Assembly (NCBI GenBank): GCA_937888955.1
Contig: CALAQW010000011.1
Location: forward strand, 1 to 51,664
Source: an uncultured Alphaproteobacteria bacterium
GTDB taxonomy: Bacteria > Pseudomonadota > Alphaproteobacteria > UBA11222
Length of the DNA stretch: 51,664 nt
Direction of reading: 5' to 3'
Under the pieces are notes generated by a model that was not told where the DNA came from, did not search any database, and was given only the letters and a program-made list of their open reading frames with translations. This document shows, one piece after another, positions 1 to 8,885 of this stretch; within the stretch, counting starts at the first letter, position 1; each line of letters opens with the position of its first letter. Made by a program: the position numbers and the translations under genes.

Positions 1-387
1 CGGAACTTGCCGATCTGACAGATAGGCGGCCGCGCCGCGCGCGATCGAGGCGGCGGCAAGTATCCCCACCGCGGCTACTGCGAATCCGACAATCCGCGAC
101 AGGGTAATGGAATTGAAGGCATGCCTGACATAGGCCGCCTGACCCGCTGCCTCGGGGAAACGGGCAACCAGTTCGGCATAGCTGTAACCGGTTGGCGCGA
201 CCAGTATACCGGCAATCAAGAATGACAAAGGCGCACTGAACCCCGCAGCGCCGACAACTTCACCGATAAGGACATAGATCCCCGCACCGACGATGATTCC
301 CACCCCGTAAAGGGTAAGCATACCAAGACCCAGACTGCGGCGCAGACCGGTTCCCGGCGCACCGACCGGAACATCACTGTCGCTCAC
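1..387 (-). CDS. APC-family amino acid permease, N-terminal part (runs off the window)
   Basis: The first 129 codons of an inner-membrane amino acid/polyamine permease, cut by the left edge. Translation from a GTG at 387 gives a short polar N-terminus. A glycine-rich first helix follows (about residues 20-45, with the APC-type GVGIIVGAGIYVL stretch), then a second helix near 52-75 with Glu72 after it, and a third starting near 98. The GTG overlaps the TGA of the upstream alpha/beta hydrolase by four bases (GTGA), so the two are probably translationally coupled. The substrate cannot be told from this fragment. The family is clear from helix-1 composition; the subfamily is not. Confidence 0.8.
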   Translation of the reverse strand, partial: MSDSDVPVGAPGTGLRRSLGLGMLTLYGVGIIVGAGIYVLIGEVVGAAGFSAPLSFLIAGILVAPTGYSYAELVARFPEAAGQAAYVRHAFNSITLSRIVGFAVAAVGILAAASIARGAAAYLSDRQVP

Positions 388-1190
388 TCAGCGGCCTGCA
401 GGGCAAGCTCGGGCTGGTCATCCAGCCACTCGGCACAAAATTCCGCAATCTCGTGCCAGCGCGGCCCCTCGATCAGCCAATGGCTGCACCCGTGGAAATT
501 GCGGAATTTACCCTTTCGGCCATAACGGCGGGCGATCTGCCGCACCGTTGCCGGTGGATTGATGGGATCTTTGCCGCCGGCAACCGCCAGGACGGGGATC
601 TTCACCTTGCGCGAGTCAACCCTGGCCGTATTGTTGGGATCAAGCGCCCAACAGAGAATTTCATGCATTGCACAGCCTGATTCGGGCACCAGCCGCGCCA
701 GAATACGATGCCGGTCCGGCCGCGGCAGATGATCGAGCGAATGCTGCGAGGCTATGTGGTAATCGGGCATGACGGTTTGCCCCCAGCCGACCCCGCTGGC
801 CCAGATGCTGGCCGAGGAGAAAAACTCGAACGGGGTCGATGGCAGGATCCCGGCCGGCGGCGATGGGGCGAGCAACAGCATCGCCTTGCCATAACCGCGC
901 GCGGCCAGCATCTGACACAGCAGCCCGCCCATCGAGTGGCCCATCAGAATAGGCTGCGCGTCCAATGCATCGATCTGTTGCCGCAGATCATGCAGATAAT
1001 CGCGCAAGCTCGTCTGACCCAGCTTCGGGTTGGGCGCATGGTTCGGCCTGGCGTCATGATAACGCAGATCCGGCGTCAGACAGCGATAGCCGCGCGCCTC
1101 GAAAAACGGTTTGAACTTTTCAAATGCCCAGCCCCCACTGAACGCGCCATGCACCATCAAAATGGTCGGACGCTCGCTATGATCGTTCAC
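384..1190 (-). CDS. alpha/beta fold hydrolase
   Basis: A 268-residue alpha/beta hydrolase. The oxyanion segment MVHGAFSGG lies at residues 12-20, the nucleophile elbow GHSMGG at 84-89 (Ser86), the likely acid Asp208 in GGKDP, and the likely catalytic His237 in CSHWLIEG, so the triad is complete. I chose the GTG at 1190 because GGAGGG lies just upstream and it overlaps the rppH stop as GTGA. A longer reading would extend into rppH and adds residues unlike the family. It is the middle gene of a tightly coupled rppH-hydrolase-permease run. The substrate is unknown; no signal peptide is seen, so it is probably cytoplasmic. Confidence 0.85.
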   Translation of the reverse strand: MNDHSERPTILMVHGAFSGGWAFEKFKPFFEARGYRCLTPDLRYHDARPNHAPNPKLGQTSLRDYLHDLRQQIDALDAQPILMGHSMGGLLCQMLAARGYGKAMLLLAPSPPAGILPSTPFEFFSSASIWASGVGWGQTVMPDYHIASQHSLDHLPRPDRHRILARLVPESGCAMHEILCWALDPNNTARVDSRKVKIPVLAVAGGKDPINPPATVRQIARRYGRKGKFRNFHGCSHWLIEGPRWHEIAEFCAEWLDDQPELALQAAE

Positions 1191-1756
1191 CTGCCCTCCG
1201 ATGCTGCTGCGACATTCGCGATAATATCGTCGAACTCGGCCAATATCTGACGATAGACATCGCGTTTGAATGCGATCACGCAATCAACAACATCGGCAGG
1301 ATCAACCCATTTCCATTCATCGAACTCCGGATGCGCGGTGTTCAAATCCACCTCAGAATCGGTACCGTCAAACCGCATCGCGTACCATTTCTGCGTCTGG
1401 CCGCGATACCGGCCCCGCCATTTCCTGGCAGCGATCTCGGCCGGCAGATCATAGCTGTACCAATAGCGCGACGCGCCCATTATCGTTGCCCGCGCAATCC
1501 CGGTTTCCTCAAGCAATTCGCGCCGGGCGGCGGTTTCGGGCGTCTCTCCGGGATCGATTCCCCCCTGCGGCATCTGCCACGGTTTGGGCGGCGCGTCAGG
1601 CGGTGCTTCGTTACTGCCCAAATCAAGACGCCTGGCGACAAATATCTGCCCCTCAGCGTTGATCAGACAGATACCGACACATTCACGATACTCAGCGGGT
1701 GGGGTTTCGCTTGGCGCGGGGACCGCATCATTAACCGGCATCGGCCTCTCATCCAT
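1187..1756 (-). CDS. rppH: RNA pyrophosphohydrolase (Nudix)
   Basis: RppH removes pyrophosphate from the 5' triphosphate of RNA, which starts RNase E-dependent decay. The 189-residue protein carries a full Nudix box at about 65-87 (GGIDPGE, then REL and EETG), with the metal-binding glutamates in REXXEE. RppH-type features are YRECVGICLIN at the start of the fold, RYWYSYDLP, and QKWYAMRF in the second half. The N-terminal 20 residues are a low-complexity Pro/Ala extension. It lies downstream of the YibQ-like gene and upstream of an alpha/beta hydrolase that overlaps it by 4 bases. Placement after ctpA and yibQ is common in alphaproteobacteria and supports RppH over a generic Nudix enzyme. Confidence 0.92.
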   Translation of the reverse strand: MDERPMPVNDAVPAPSETPPAEYRECVGICLINAEGQIFVARRLDLGSNEAPPDAPPKPWQMPQGGIDPGETPETAARRELLEETGIARATIMGASRYWYSYDLPAEIAARKWRGRYRGQTQKWYAMRFDGTDSEVDLNTAHPEFDEWKWVDPADVVDCVIAFKRDVYRQILAEFDDIIANVAAASEGR

Positions 1757-1812
1757 TGTTACGGCAATCCATCAATTGCGATCCTTTTCCATTCTGACGC
1801 GAGACGCACAAG

Positions 1813-2976
1813 CTAGCGCACCCCGGCAGATACCGGCACAAGCACAATACCACGCTGCGCAAGCCCGGCTGCCCATGTCGTCAATGTTTCAACGGTTACC
1901 GGATAGGGGGAGCCGACGCCAACGGCGAAGCCACGATCAATCGCCACCGCCTCGAGTTCGGCCAATTGCCGCCCGATATAGGCGGCATCCGGTTCGACAT
2001 CGATCCGACGGTCACTGACGATAAACGGCATATCGATCTGCCCCGCCAGGCCTGCAATCATACTGCGGCGGCTGCCACTGTCATCAACGATCATCAGCCC
2101 ACGGCCTTTCAATTCCGCGACAATTGGTGCCAGCGCAACCTCAGCCGTGAGAAATTTGGCGCCCAGAAAATTAATAACGCCGACATAACCGGTGAACCGG
2201 CTGAGCAGCCATTCCAGCCGGCTGGTATTTTCCTCGACTGAAAGCTCGGTCAGCAATGCGTAAGGACCAGGGTCGTTTTCAGGAAAATCATGCGGTTCCA
2301 TGGGCAGCTCCAGCAGGACTTCATGCCCATAGGCGCGCGATTGATCAATCCAGTCCTGCAACCGCTGAACATAGGGTGTATAGGCCAGCGATATTGCGGG
2401 CGGCAGGTCTTTCAGGGCTGCGCTGGTCGTCGCCCGGCTCAACCCCATGCCGCCGATGACGATCGCCACTTTGGGGCGCGGATCGCTGCTGTCGAAAGGA
2501 TGCGCATAGACATGCCAGGACTGCGCCCCGTCCTCGGCAATTTTCGGCAATGGGCCGACTACTGACTGCTGCACAAGCGTGGGATCGGGTACCGGACCGA
2601 GCTGCAATCGCCCATCCGCGGTCCGCATCGCAGGCAAAATTCTCAGCGATGACTGAGCGCGATTCTGTCCCGCGTCGCTGACATCGCGCTTATCGGTCGC
2701 GGGCGGCGTTAAAGCGCCATCCAGGGAAAGCTGCCCTTCGGACAGATCCAATATGGTTTCGGTTTCCCCCAATGACAAAGACACAGCGGCAGGCGGTGCA
2801 GACGGTGCCGACAAGGCCAGCCACGCAATCACACCACCCAAAGCAGCGAGCACGATGAATGTCGCGATCAGAACAGGACTTGTTCCGCCACGCGGCTGTT
2901 CTTCCGCTTCCAATTCATGCTGTGCCGTTTCGGCTGCAGGATTGCGCGACCGGAAAGCTTTCCAAAAGGCTGCCAA
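1813..2976 (-). CDS. divergent polysaccharide deacetylase family protein (YibQ-like)
   Basis: A 387-residue membrane-anchored envelope protein. After a charged cytoplasmic N-terminus there is one transmembrane helix (about 34-55), a low-complexity periplasmic linker, and from about residue 168 the divergent deacetylase domain. The motifs are VAIVIGGMGLS, LELPMEP and IVDDSGS. Its place directly after ctpA and the EnvC-like gene is the usual alphaproteobacterial order, and suggests a role in peptidoglycan turnover or cell separation. The chemistry is unproven: the family departs from classical NodB motifs. Spacing to the S41 protease gene is 32 bases. Confidence 0.85.
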   Translation of the reverse strand: MAAFWKAFRSRNPAAETAQHELEAEEQPRGGTSPVLIATFIVLAALGGVIAWLALSAPSAPPAAVSLSLGETETILDLSEGQLSLDGALTPPATDKRDVSDAGQNRAQSSLRILPAMRTADGRLQLGPVPDPTLVQQSVVGPLPKIAEDGAQSWHVYAHPFDSSDPRPKVAIVIGGMGLSRATTSAALKDLPPAISLAYTPYVQRLQDWIDQSRAYGHEVLLELPMEPHDFPENDPGPYALLTELSVEENTSRLEWLLSRFTGYVGVINFLGAKFLTAEVALAPIVAELKGRGLMIVDDSGSRRSMIAGLAGQIDMPFIVSDRRIDVEPDAAYIGRQLAELEAVAIDRGFAVGVGSPYPVTVETLTTWAAGLAQRGIVLVPVSAGVR

Positions 2977-3008
2977 AATTGAATGCCTGTCGGTTGTACC
3001 GAAAGTCG

Positions 3009-4295
3009 CTAATTTACCGCACGGTCGTTAACAAGGGAAATCCCTCGCAGCAAATCCAATGCATAAGCGAGCTGATAATCGTCAACTGCCTGGGAATCCG
3101 TATCTGCTGCCGTCTTGTCCGCATCGGGATTTTCCTCATCAAGATGACCACGCAAATCGGCCTCGCTGCGCCCGCCGGTATCCTCCAGCGGTTCGACCTT
3201 GGCTTGTGCGACTTCGATATCAGGTTCAATACCCTTGGCCTGGATCGAACGGCCCGACGGGGTATAGTAGCGCGCGGTCGTCAACCGCAAGGCCCCCTTG
3301 CCGCCCAGGGGAATGATCGTCTGCACCGAGCCCTTGCCAAAGCTTGATGTTCCGAGCACGATGGCACGGCGATGATCCTGCAGCGCACCGGCAACGATTT
3401 CGGATGCGCTGGCCGAACCGCCATTGATCAGCACGATGATCGGTTTGCCGCTGCTGATATCGCCTTTCGAGGCATTGAAGCGCTGAATATCCTCTTCATG
3501 CCGGCCGCGCGTCGATACGATTTCGCCACGATCGAGGAATTCGTCACTGACAGCAACCGCCTGATCGAGCAGGCCACCGGGATTATTGCGCAAGTCAAGG
3601 ACGACGCCTTGAAATTCGCTGCCGATCTCCTGCTTCAGCGCGGCGAGCTGCTCCTTGACGCCTGAATCGGTCTGTTCGTTGAAAGCGGAAATCCGCAGAT
3701 AGGCGATGTTACCTTCCCGCCGCGACCGTACGGATTGAATAGTAATGACATCGCGGGTGATCACAACCTCGAATGGGTCGGCCTCGTTTTCACGCGCGAC
3801 GGTCAGCCGTATATCCGTGCGCACCGGTCCGCGCATCCTGTCGACCGCCTCGCGCAATGTCAGCCCAAGCACAGCTTCCCCATCAAGATGCGTGATATAA
3901 TCGCCAGATTGCAGCCCGGCACGCGCCGCCGGCGTATCGTCGATCGGCGCAACCACCTTGATCAGGCCGTTTTCCATTGTAACTTCAATGCCAAGCCCGC
4001 CAAACTCGCCCCGGGTCTGCACCTGCATATCCCGATAGCTTTCCGCGTTCAAAAAGCTCGAATGCGGATCGAGCGATGACAGCATGCCGTTGATCGCGGC
4101 CTCGATCAGTTCCTTGTCCTCGGCTTCGACAACATGGTTGTTGCGAATGCGTTCAAACACATCACCGAACAGATTAAGCTGTTCATAAGTATCGGATTTG
4201 GCCGCGTGGGCTGCCGGGCCGGACACAACAAGAAACGGCAGGCTGAGAACAAGCGACAGCGACACAACAAGCGCAAATCGTATTTTCCCATTCAT
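3009..4295 (-). CDS. ctpA: S41 family carboxyl-terminal processing protease
   Basis: A periplasmic tail-specific protease of 428 residues from the ATG at 4295, which follows AGGATAAAGC and opens a good signal peptide ending near AHA-AKS. An ATG at 4334, overlapping the upstream stop as TAATG, would add 13 residues. Domains in order: an N-terminal helical region with DPHSSFL, a PDZ domain (about 95-175) with FGGLGIEV, and the S41 core with LDLRNNPGG. The Ser/Lys dyad is Ser296 in GGSASASE and Lys321 in SSFGKGS. It follows the EnvC-like gene, and such pairs process or tune cell-wall hydrolases. Confidence 0.93.
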   Translation of the reverse strand: MNGKIRFALVVSLSLVLSLPFLVVSGPAAHAAKSDTYEQLNLFGDVFERIRNNHVVEAEDKELIEAAINGMLSSLDPHSSFLNAESYRDMQVQTRGEFGGLGIEVTMENGLIKVVAPIDDTPAARAGLQSGDYITHLDGEAVLGLTLREAVDRMRGPVRTDIRLTVARENEADPFEVVITRDVITIQSVRSRREGNIAYLRISAFNEQTDSGVKEQLAALKQEIGSEFQGVVLDLRNNPGGLLDQAVAVSDEFLDRGEIVSTRGRHEEDIQRFNASKGDISSGKPIIVLINGGSASASEIVAGALQDHRRAIVLGTSSFGKGSVQTIIPLGGKGALRLTTARYYTPSGRSIQAKGIEPDIEVAQAKVEPLEDTGGRSEADLRGHLDEENPDADKTAADTDSQAVDDYQLAYALDLLRGISLVNDRAVN

Positions 4296-4333
4296 CTGCT
4301 TTATCCTGTCGCCTGTTGTTCCTGTTTCGATCA

Positions 4334-4741
4334 TTATCCGCTTACCTCAATCTTGCGCGATGCAATCCACGGGGCCGGATTGAACGGTTCCCCGTCTTTG
4401 CGAAACTCAACATATAGTGCATTGCGCTTCTGCTGGCTCGCAGCCTCTTTCACGTCAGCCGTTCCGGCCTCCGTTCCCATCCTGCCAATAGGCTCCCCGG
4501 CAATCACATTTTGTCCGGTTTCCCCGTATATATGGCTCATCCCGGAAAGCAGTATATGATACCCGTCCCCGACTTCCAGGATCAATAGTTCGCCATAATC
4601 GCCAAACCGGCCGGCAAATGCCAGTTTTCCATCAAATGGCGCAACCACTTCGGCGTTACTGCGTGAAATGATGCGAATGCCGTGCAATGTTCCGCCAGCG
4701 CCATCCTTGCCGCCGAAAAATTCGGCGATCCTGCCAATCAC
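4334..4741 (-). CDS. murein hydrolase activator, LytM/M23-like C-terminal part (split by frameshift)
   Basis: The C-terminal domain of an EnvC-type activator in a separate reading frame. From a GTG at 4741 it encodes 135 residues beginning IGRIAEFFGG, the usual start of the degenerate LytM domain. The zinc ligands of active M23 peptidases are missing: LHGIRI lacks the HxxxD Asp, and there is no HxH. This fits an amidase activator rather than an enzyme. The same frame stays open upstream to a TGA at 4937-4939 and reads SRGQILQPVIGRI, the conserved lead-in to this domain, so the true protein begins much further upstream. The GTGA overlap with the N-terminal half looks like coupling but is better explained by a frameshift. 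Confidence 0.75.
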   Translation of the reverse strand: MIGRIAEFFGGKDGAGGTLHGIRIISRSNAEVVAPFDGKLAFAGRFGDYGELLILEVGDGYHILLSGMSHIYGETGQNVIAGEPIGRMGTEAGTADVKEAASQQKRNALYVEFRKDGEPFNPAPWIASRKIEVSG

Positions 4742-5673
4742 CGGCTGCAGAATCTGGCCGCGCGATTCGCTGAATCGGCGGCTTGAAATTCGTGGCGGAT
4801 GCAGCGCCGCAAGGGTCGGCTTGACTTCGGGAACCGGCGCCGCCGCGCCTGGAAGGCCGTCAGCCAGCCGGAGAGGTTGGGGTTGGGGTTGGGCTTGGGC
4901 TGGGGCATCGGCAAAGCGGCGAATTGCGAATGACGTTCACGCAATTTGCTGAGCAGATCGCGGGTATCGCGGGCTTGTGCCGCCAATTGCGCGATTTCCT
5001 GGGCTTCGGCTTTGGCGCTTGCGGATAAATGCGCCCGCTGCTTGTCCTTTTCCGCCAGCAACGCGGTCAAACGCTGCTTCTCCGCATGCAATTCGGGCAG
5101 CAATTTCTGCAACGCGTCTTGCTTGCTGACAATCGTTGTGCGCAGCCGGTCGAGCGCGGCAAGCTCTGCGCGCAGTTCCGCCGCATCCTGCTCCAGCATG
5201 CGGATCATCGCGCCAAGCAGCATCGTCCCGCGCAATTGCTGCCGCACCCCGTCAGGTTCGACCATCAGCAAGGCCGGCGGCCGCTGCGACACCCGCGTCA
5301 ATACCCCGAGCATTTCGCTCAATTCACCTTGCCGGCGGTCGAAACCGGCCGTCAGCGCATGCTGCTCAACCCGTAATGTCTCAAGCTGGGTTTCGTGATC
5401 GGTCGCGACCTGTTCCTGATTGCGGATCTGTTTGGCCGTCGTGACGAGCCGCTGCTGCAATTGGGTCATATCGCTGCCGATGGCGCGCGCGGCCTTCTCA
5501 AGCTTTTCCTGCTGCGCGGTGCGGCGGGCAATTTCAGCAGTCTGGGCAACCGCAGAACCGGCAAAAGCCCAACAGGTTATAATTGCCACCGCTGAAGCCA
5601 TAGCAGAGCCTGGAAACGGGCAGACCGCCCATTTACCCCCTTTTGTGCCCCCCCTTTTGCGTTTGTCAGTCAT
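4738..5673 (-). CDS. murein hydrolase activator (EnvC-like), N-terminal coiled-coil part with out-of-frame tail
   Basis: The N-terminal half of an EnvC-like periplasmic protein: a basic N-terminus, a hydrophobic signal segment (about 25-43), then a long Gln/Glu/Leu-rich coiled coil to about residue 250. It then enters a Pro/Asn/Gln stretch encoded by a hexamer-like repeat and ends in an Arg-rich tail (FQARRRRF) that looks like out-of-frame translation. The neighbouring frame encodes a normal continuation (GAAAPVPEVKP) into the LytM domain. Restoring one ORF needs one extra base, or loss of two, somewhere in 4770-4936. Upstream is a 109-base gap to rlmH. The first ATG is kept as start; an ATG at 5601 would give a shorter signal peptide. 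Confidence 0.75.
   Translation of the reverse strand: MTDKRKRGGTKGGKWAVCPFPGSAMASAVAIITCWAFAGSAVAQTAEIARRTAQQEKLEKAARAIGSDMTQLQQRLVTTAKQIRNQEQVATDHETQLETLRVEQHALTAGFDRRQGELSEMLGVLTRVSQRPPALLMVEPDGVRQQLRGTMLLGAMIRMLEQDAAELRAELAALDRLRTTIVSKQDALQKLLPELHAEKQRLTALLAEKDKQRAHLSASAKAEAQEIAQLAAQARDTRDLLSKLRERHSQFAALPMPQPKPNPNPNLSGWLTAFQARRRRFPKSSRPLRRCIRHEFQAADSANRAARFCSR
4876..4906. repeat. hexamer-like low-complexity repeat inside the EnvC-like gene
   Basis: On the plus strand GTTGGG/GCTTGG-type units follow one another (GGTTGGGGTTGGGGTTGGGC, then CTTGGGCTGGGG). They encode the PQPKPNPNPN stretch in one frame and a PQPQPQPQ stretch in the frame that continues into the LytM domain. It is the most likely position of the frameshift, either as a real indel or as a base-count error. 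Confidence 0.7.
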
Positions 5674-5782
5674 GCAGCTATCACTTCAGCAAAATGGTAC
5701 TTCTCGGTCCGGCCGTAAAATATCGCCGGTTCAGGGCAGGGCGCAACATTGCACTTGGTTAATAATAGAGAAGATGCCGCGC

Positions 5783-6280
5783 TCACGCCCGATGATAGGG
5801 ATGATTAGCAAGAATGGTTACTGCCCGGTAAATCTGCTCGCTTAACATCGCGCGCGCGAGCATATGCGGCCAAATCATTGCGCCCAGCGACAGCGACCAT
5901 TGCGCGCGCGCGCGAAGCTCGGGCGCAAGCCCCTGCGCGCCGCCGATTACAAAGGCGAGGTTCCGGATCCCCTGATCGCGATGTCTGGCGAGCGCCTCCG
6001 CGAATGCCTCGCTGCTCAACTGCCGGCCTGCCGCATCGAGCGTCACGATCAGCGCACCCTCGGGAATTTGTGCCGTCAGCAGTTTCGCTTCCTGCGCGGC
6101 CCGTTCCGCATCGGTGATGTTGCGCTTGCGCGATTGCCGATCCTCGACGGAATGGATCGTCACCGGACCAAGCGCCAACTGCGCACCCAATGCCGTACTG
6201 CGTGCGCCATAGGTTTCCGACAATTGCGTTTCCGGTGAATCCCTGCCTGCGCGGCCAACGGCGATTATATCGATACGCAT
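5783..6280 (-). CDS. rlmH: 23S rRNA (pseudouridine1915-N3)-methyltransferase
   Basis: RlmH is a SPOUT methyltransferase that methylates pseudouridine 1915 in helix 69 of 23S rRNA using SAM. The 165-residue protein has the family's length. It shows LDAAGRQLSSEAFA, the SAM-site loop FVIGGAQGL, and the C-terminal knot LSLGAMIWPHMLARAMLSEQ, with a tail ending NHPYHRA. It lies downstream of rsfS in the same direction, the standard alphaproteobacterial pair, 96 bases apart. That gap holds an inverted repeat (CCGGCAGG at 6313, CCTGCCGG at 6350) with no T-run. Confidence 0.95.
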   Translation of the reverse strand: MRIDIIAVGRAGRDSPETQLSETYGARSTALGAQLALGPVTIHSVEDRQSRKRNITDAERAAQEAKLLTAQIPEGALIVTLDAAGRQLSSEAFAEALARHRDQGIRNLAFVIGGAQGLAPELRARAQWSLSLGAMIWPHMLARAMLSEQIYRAVTILANHPYHRA

Positions 6281-6376
6281 GACAGATCAGGCGCAGGACG
6301 CAAATGCAAGAGCCGGCAGGTAACCGGTAATCGCAACTATCACCATCTGCCTGCCGGATCGGCCGCGCTATTAAAC

Positions 6377-6781
6377 TCAGATCGCGGCGCGGCCGTCGAC
6401 AGCACGATCCGCTCCCGCATCCGCGGGGATAACCACCGACCAGAGTTTTTCAAGATTGTAAAAATCCCTGACTTCGGGACGGAAGACATGCACCACAATA
6501 TCGCCCGCATCGATGACGACCCAGTCGCCCTGATCACGGCCTTCTATCCGGCAGCTGCCGAAGCCCGCAAGCTTTATCCGTTCCATCAGATGGTCGGCAA
6601 TCGCGCCCACCTGCCGGGCTGAACCGCCGCTCGCTACAACCATAAAATCGGCTATCGAGGTTTTCCCCTCAAGATCGATCGATACGATGTCGATCGCCTT
6701 ATCTTCTTCGAGGGAATGTATTACGATCTTCAGCAGATCGTCGGTACTTCGGGGTTTGTCGCCCCCCGCAATCGCGTTCAT
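6377..6781 (-). CDS. rsfS: ribosomal silencing factor RsfS (YbeB/Iojap)
   Basis: RsfS binds ribosomal protein L14 and blocks subunit joining in slow growth. The 134-residue protein has the RsfS core from about residue 16: SLEEDKAIDIVSIDL, FMVVASGGSARQVGAIAD, WVVIDAGDIVVHVF, and the C-terminal RDFYNLEKLWS. The last 15 residues (ADAGADRAVDGRAAI) are an Ala-rich extension. It follows nadD by 68 bases and precedes rlmH, a conserved order linking NAD synthesis and ribosome maturation genes. Confidence 0.95.
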   Translation of the reverse strand: MNAIAGGDKPRSTDDLLKIVIHSLEEDKAIDIVSIDLEGKTSIADFMVVASGGSARQVGAIADHLMERIKLAGFGSCRIEGRDQGDWVVIDAGDIVVHVFRPEVRDFYNLEKLWSVVIPADAGADRAVDGRAAI

Positions 6782-6849
6782 CGGTTTCAGGACCTGTCCT
6801 CTATGGCAATTGACGCTATGGTGAGAGAAAGAATACGCCCGGTTCGGTG

Positions 6850-7461
6850 TCAGCGCAATGACAGTGTGGCGGATTCTTCACCGGCCCGGATGGCGGTCGC
6901 GCTGGCAGGGTGAAGCCGGCAAGACAAAAAGCACCAGGCAGGTGGCGGCAGATCGGCCAGAATGTTCGCACGCACAGGGGGAATCCGCGCATTGGCATAG
7001 CCGGTTGCGACCTTGCCATGCAGCGCCCGAAGTCCATAGCCGGGCCGGTCAAGCACGGCAATCGGCATCAGCGCCATGATTTGCCGCCAGTGCCGCCAGG
7101 CCGGCATCTGCGCCAGATTGTCAGCACCCATCAGCCAGACAAAGCGGGTATCGGGTGCACGGGTGCGCAGCGCGGCCAGGGTATCGCAGGTATATTGCGT
7201 GCCAAGCCTGGTCTCAAGATCGCTGACGCGGATACGCGGATGCCGGGCAATTCGCCGTGCCGCCGACAGACGGGTCGGCAGATCAGCCATGTCGGCGGCG
7301 GATTTCAGGGGATTTTGCGGTGACACAAGCCACCAGATCTGATCGAGCTGCAACCGCCGCAAGGCCACAAGGCTGATATGCCGGTGCCCGTCATGGGCGG
7401 GATTGAACGAACCGCCAAGCAGACCGACCCGCAGCCCGCTGAACCGGCCCATGCCCGCCAT
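6850..7461 (-). CDS. nadD: nicotinate-nucleotide adenylyltransferase
   Basis: NadD converts nicotinate mononucleotide and ATP to nicotinate adenine dinucleotide in NAD synthesis. The 203-residue protein starts at the ATG at 7461, preceded by GAGGGGGC; the longer reading would run into proA. It has the nucleotidyltransferase motif GGSFNPAHDGH at about 16-26, LVSPQNPLK, the FVWLMGADNL strand, and near the C-terminus ASATAIR, the ISSTxIR-type ATP-binding signature. It follows proA by 13 bases and is probably in one transcript with proB, proA and rsfS. Confidence 0.93.
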   Translation of the reverse strand: MAGMGRFSGLRVGLLGGSFNPAHDGHRHISLVALRRLQLDQIWWLVSPQNPLKSAADMADLPTRLSAARRIARHPRIRVSDLETRLGTQYTCDTLAALRTRAPDTRFVWLMGADNLAQMPAWRHWRQIMALMPIAVLDRPGYGLRALHGKVATGYANARIPPVRANILADLPPPAWCFLSCRLHPASATAIRAGEESATLSLR

Positions 7462-7474
7462 GATGCCCCCTCGC

Positions 7475-8806
7475 TCAGGGACGGGTCTGGCCACTGCCCC
7501 GCACGACATATTTATAGCTGGTCAGTTGCGCCGCGCCGACCGGTCCGCGCGCATGCAGTTTACCCGTCGCGATACCGATCTCCGCCCCCATGCCGAATTC
7601 GCCGCCATCGGCAAACTGGGTCGAGGCATTATGCATCACGATGGCGCTGTCGACCGTGCGCAGGAATCTTTCCGCCGCCGCCGGATCGTCGGTCACGATA
7701 CTGTCGGTGTGCTGCGACCCGTAGCGGGCGATGTGATCGATTGCCCCGTCCACCCCGTCGACGATACGGATCGCGACGATCGCATCGAGATATTCGGTCG
7801 TCCAGTCCGCCTCCGATGCCGGGACGATGCGCGGATCAGCGGCCTGCGCTTCCGCATCGCCCCGGACTTCGCAATCAAGCGCGATCAGATCCTCGACGAT
7901 CGGTTTGAGATGGGTGGCAAGGCATTGCCGGTCGATCAGCACGGTTTCAGCCGCACCGCAGATCCCGGTGCGCCGCATTTTCGCGTTGACGACAATGTCG
8001 CGCGCCATGGCGAGATCCGCCTTGCCGTCGATATAGACATGAACGAGACCTTCCAGATGCCCCATGACCGGCACCCGCGCATCGCGCTGCACCCGTTCGA
8101 TCAGGCTTTTGCCGCCGCGGGGAATGATGACATCGATAAATTCCATCATTTCGCCCAGCATATAGCCAACCGCCGCCCGGTCGGTCGTGGGCACAAGCTG
8201 CACCGCACCTTCGGGCAGCTGCGCGGCATTGAGCCCCTCCACCAGACAGTCATGCAAGGCCCGGCTTGAATGAAAGCTTTCCGATCCGCCACGCAGGATG
8301 ACCGCATTGCCCGACCGCAGGCACAGGGCAGCCGCATCTGCCGTCACATTCGGGCGGCTTTCATAAATGATGCCGATCACCCCGAGCGGCACCCTGACCC
8401 GTTCGATCCGCAGGCCGTTGGGGCGTTCCCAGCTTTCGCTCACCTGCCCGACCGGATTGTCGAGCGCCGCGACCGCCTCCATGGCCGCGGCGATGCCCTC
8501 GATCCGGGCATCATCGAGAAGCAGCCGGTCAAGCATCGCACCCGACAGGCCGCGCGCCTGGGCAGCCGCCATATCTTTCTGATTGGCGGCGAGGATCAGA
8601 TCGACATTGGCACGCATCGAGGCCGCCGCGCATAACAATGCCGATTCGATGGCCTTACCGTCCCGGGTCGCCAGATGCGCCGCCGCCGCACGTGCGGTGC
8701 GCCCGATCTCCCCCATCAGCATGGCAAGCGCCTGCGGGTCGAGATTTTCGTGCACAGCGTCCGCCGCCTTTTTCTGCCGCGCCTCATTCAGATCGGTAAG
8801 CGTCAT
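7475..8806 (-). CDS. proA: glutamate-5-semialdehyde dehydrogenase (gamma-glutamyl phosphate reductase)
   Basis: ProA reduces gamma-glutamyl phosphate with NADPH, the second step of proline synthesis. The 443-residue protein shows [17 protein letters not shown] (about 139-155), [10 protein letters not shown] in the cofactor domain, the [10 protein letters not shown] segment, and the catalytic cysteine Cys283 in [10 protein letters not shown]. The N-terminal 30 residues before the conserved helix are somewhat longer than in E. coli. It sits 79 bases after proB, so both proline genes lie together as usual, followed closely by nadD. Confidence 0.96.
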   Translation of the reverse strand: MTLTDLNEARQKKAADAVHENLDPQALAMLMGEIGRTARAAAAHLATRDGKAIESALLCAAASMRANVDLILAANQKDMAAAQARGLSGAMLDRLLLDDARIEGIAAAMEAVAALDNPVGQVSESWERPNGLRIERVRVPLGVIGIIYESRPNVTADAAALCLRSGNAVILRGGSESFHSSRALHDCLVEGLNAAQLPEGAVQLVPTTDRAAVGYMLGEMMEFIDVIIPRGGKSLIERVQRDARVPVMGHLEGLVHVYIDGKADLAMARDIVVNAKMRRTGICGAAETVLIDRQCLATHLKPIVEDLIALDCEVRGDAEAQAADPRIVPASEADWTTEYLDAIVAIRIVDGVDGAIDHIARYGSQHTDSIVTDDPAAAERFLRTVDSAIVMHNASTQFADGGEFGMGAEIGIATGKLHARGPVGAAQLTSYKYVVRGSGQTRP

Positions 8807-8885
8807 CGTCCTTCTCCAGCCAAACTACGCATCGCAAAATACGCATATAAGTCAGCAATTGGCATATCGCAAAAACCGGCGGCAA

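Noticed and set aside
1-20. Possible adapter at the left end (CCGATCT within the first 16 bases)
   Set aside because: Only seven bases match and the preceding bases do not fit the adapter; the permease reading frame stays open to the edge.
4850-4936. Programmed -1 frameshift in the EnvC-like gene
   Set aside because: No canonical X-XXY-YYZ slippery heptamer in frame is visible, and no strong downstream structure was found; an indel or sequence error is simpler.
6313-6357. Inverted repeat between rsfS and rlmH as a terminator
   Set aside because: Loop of about 29 bases, no T-run, and genes are likely co-transcribed.
7403-8269. Open frame antisense to proA
   Set aside because: Shadow of proA codon use; Arg/His-rich nonsense without motifs.
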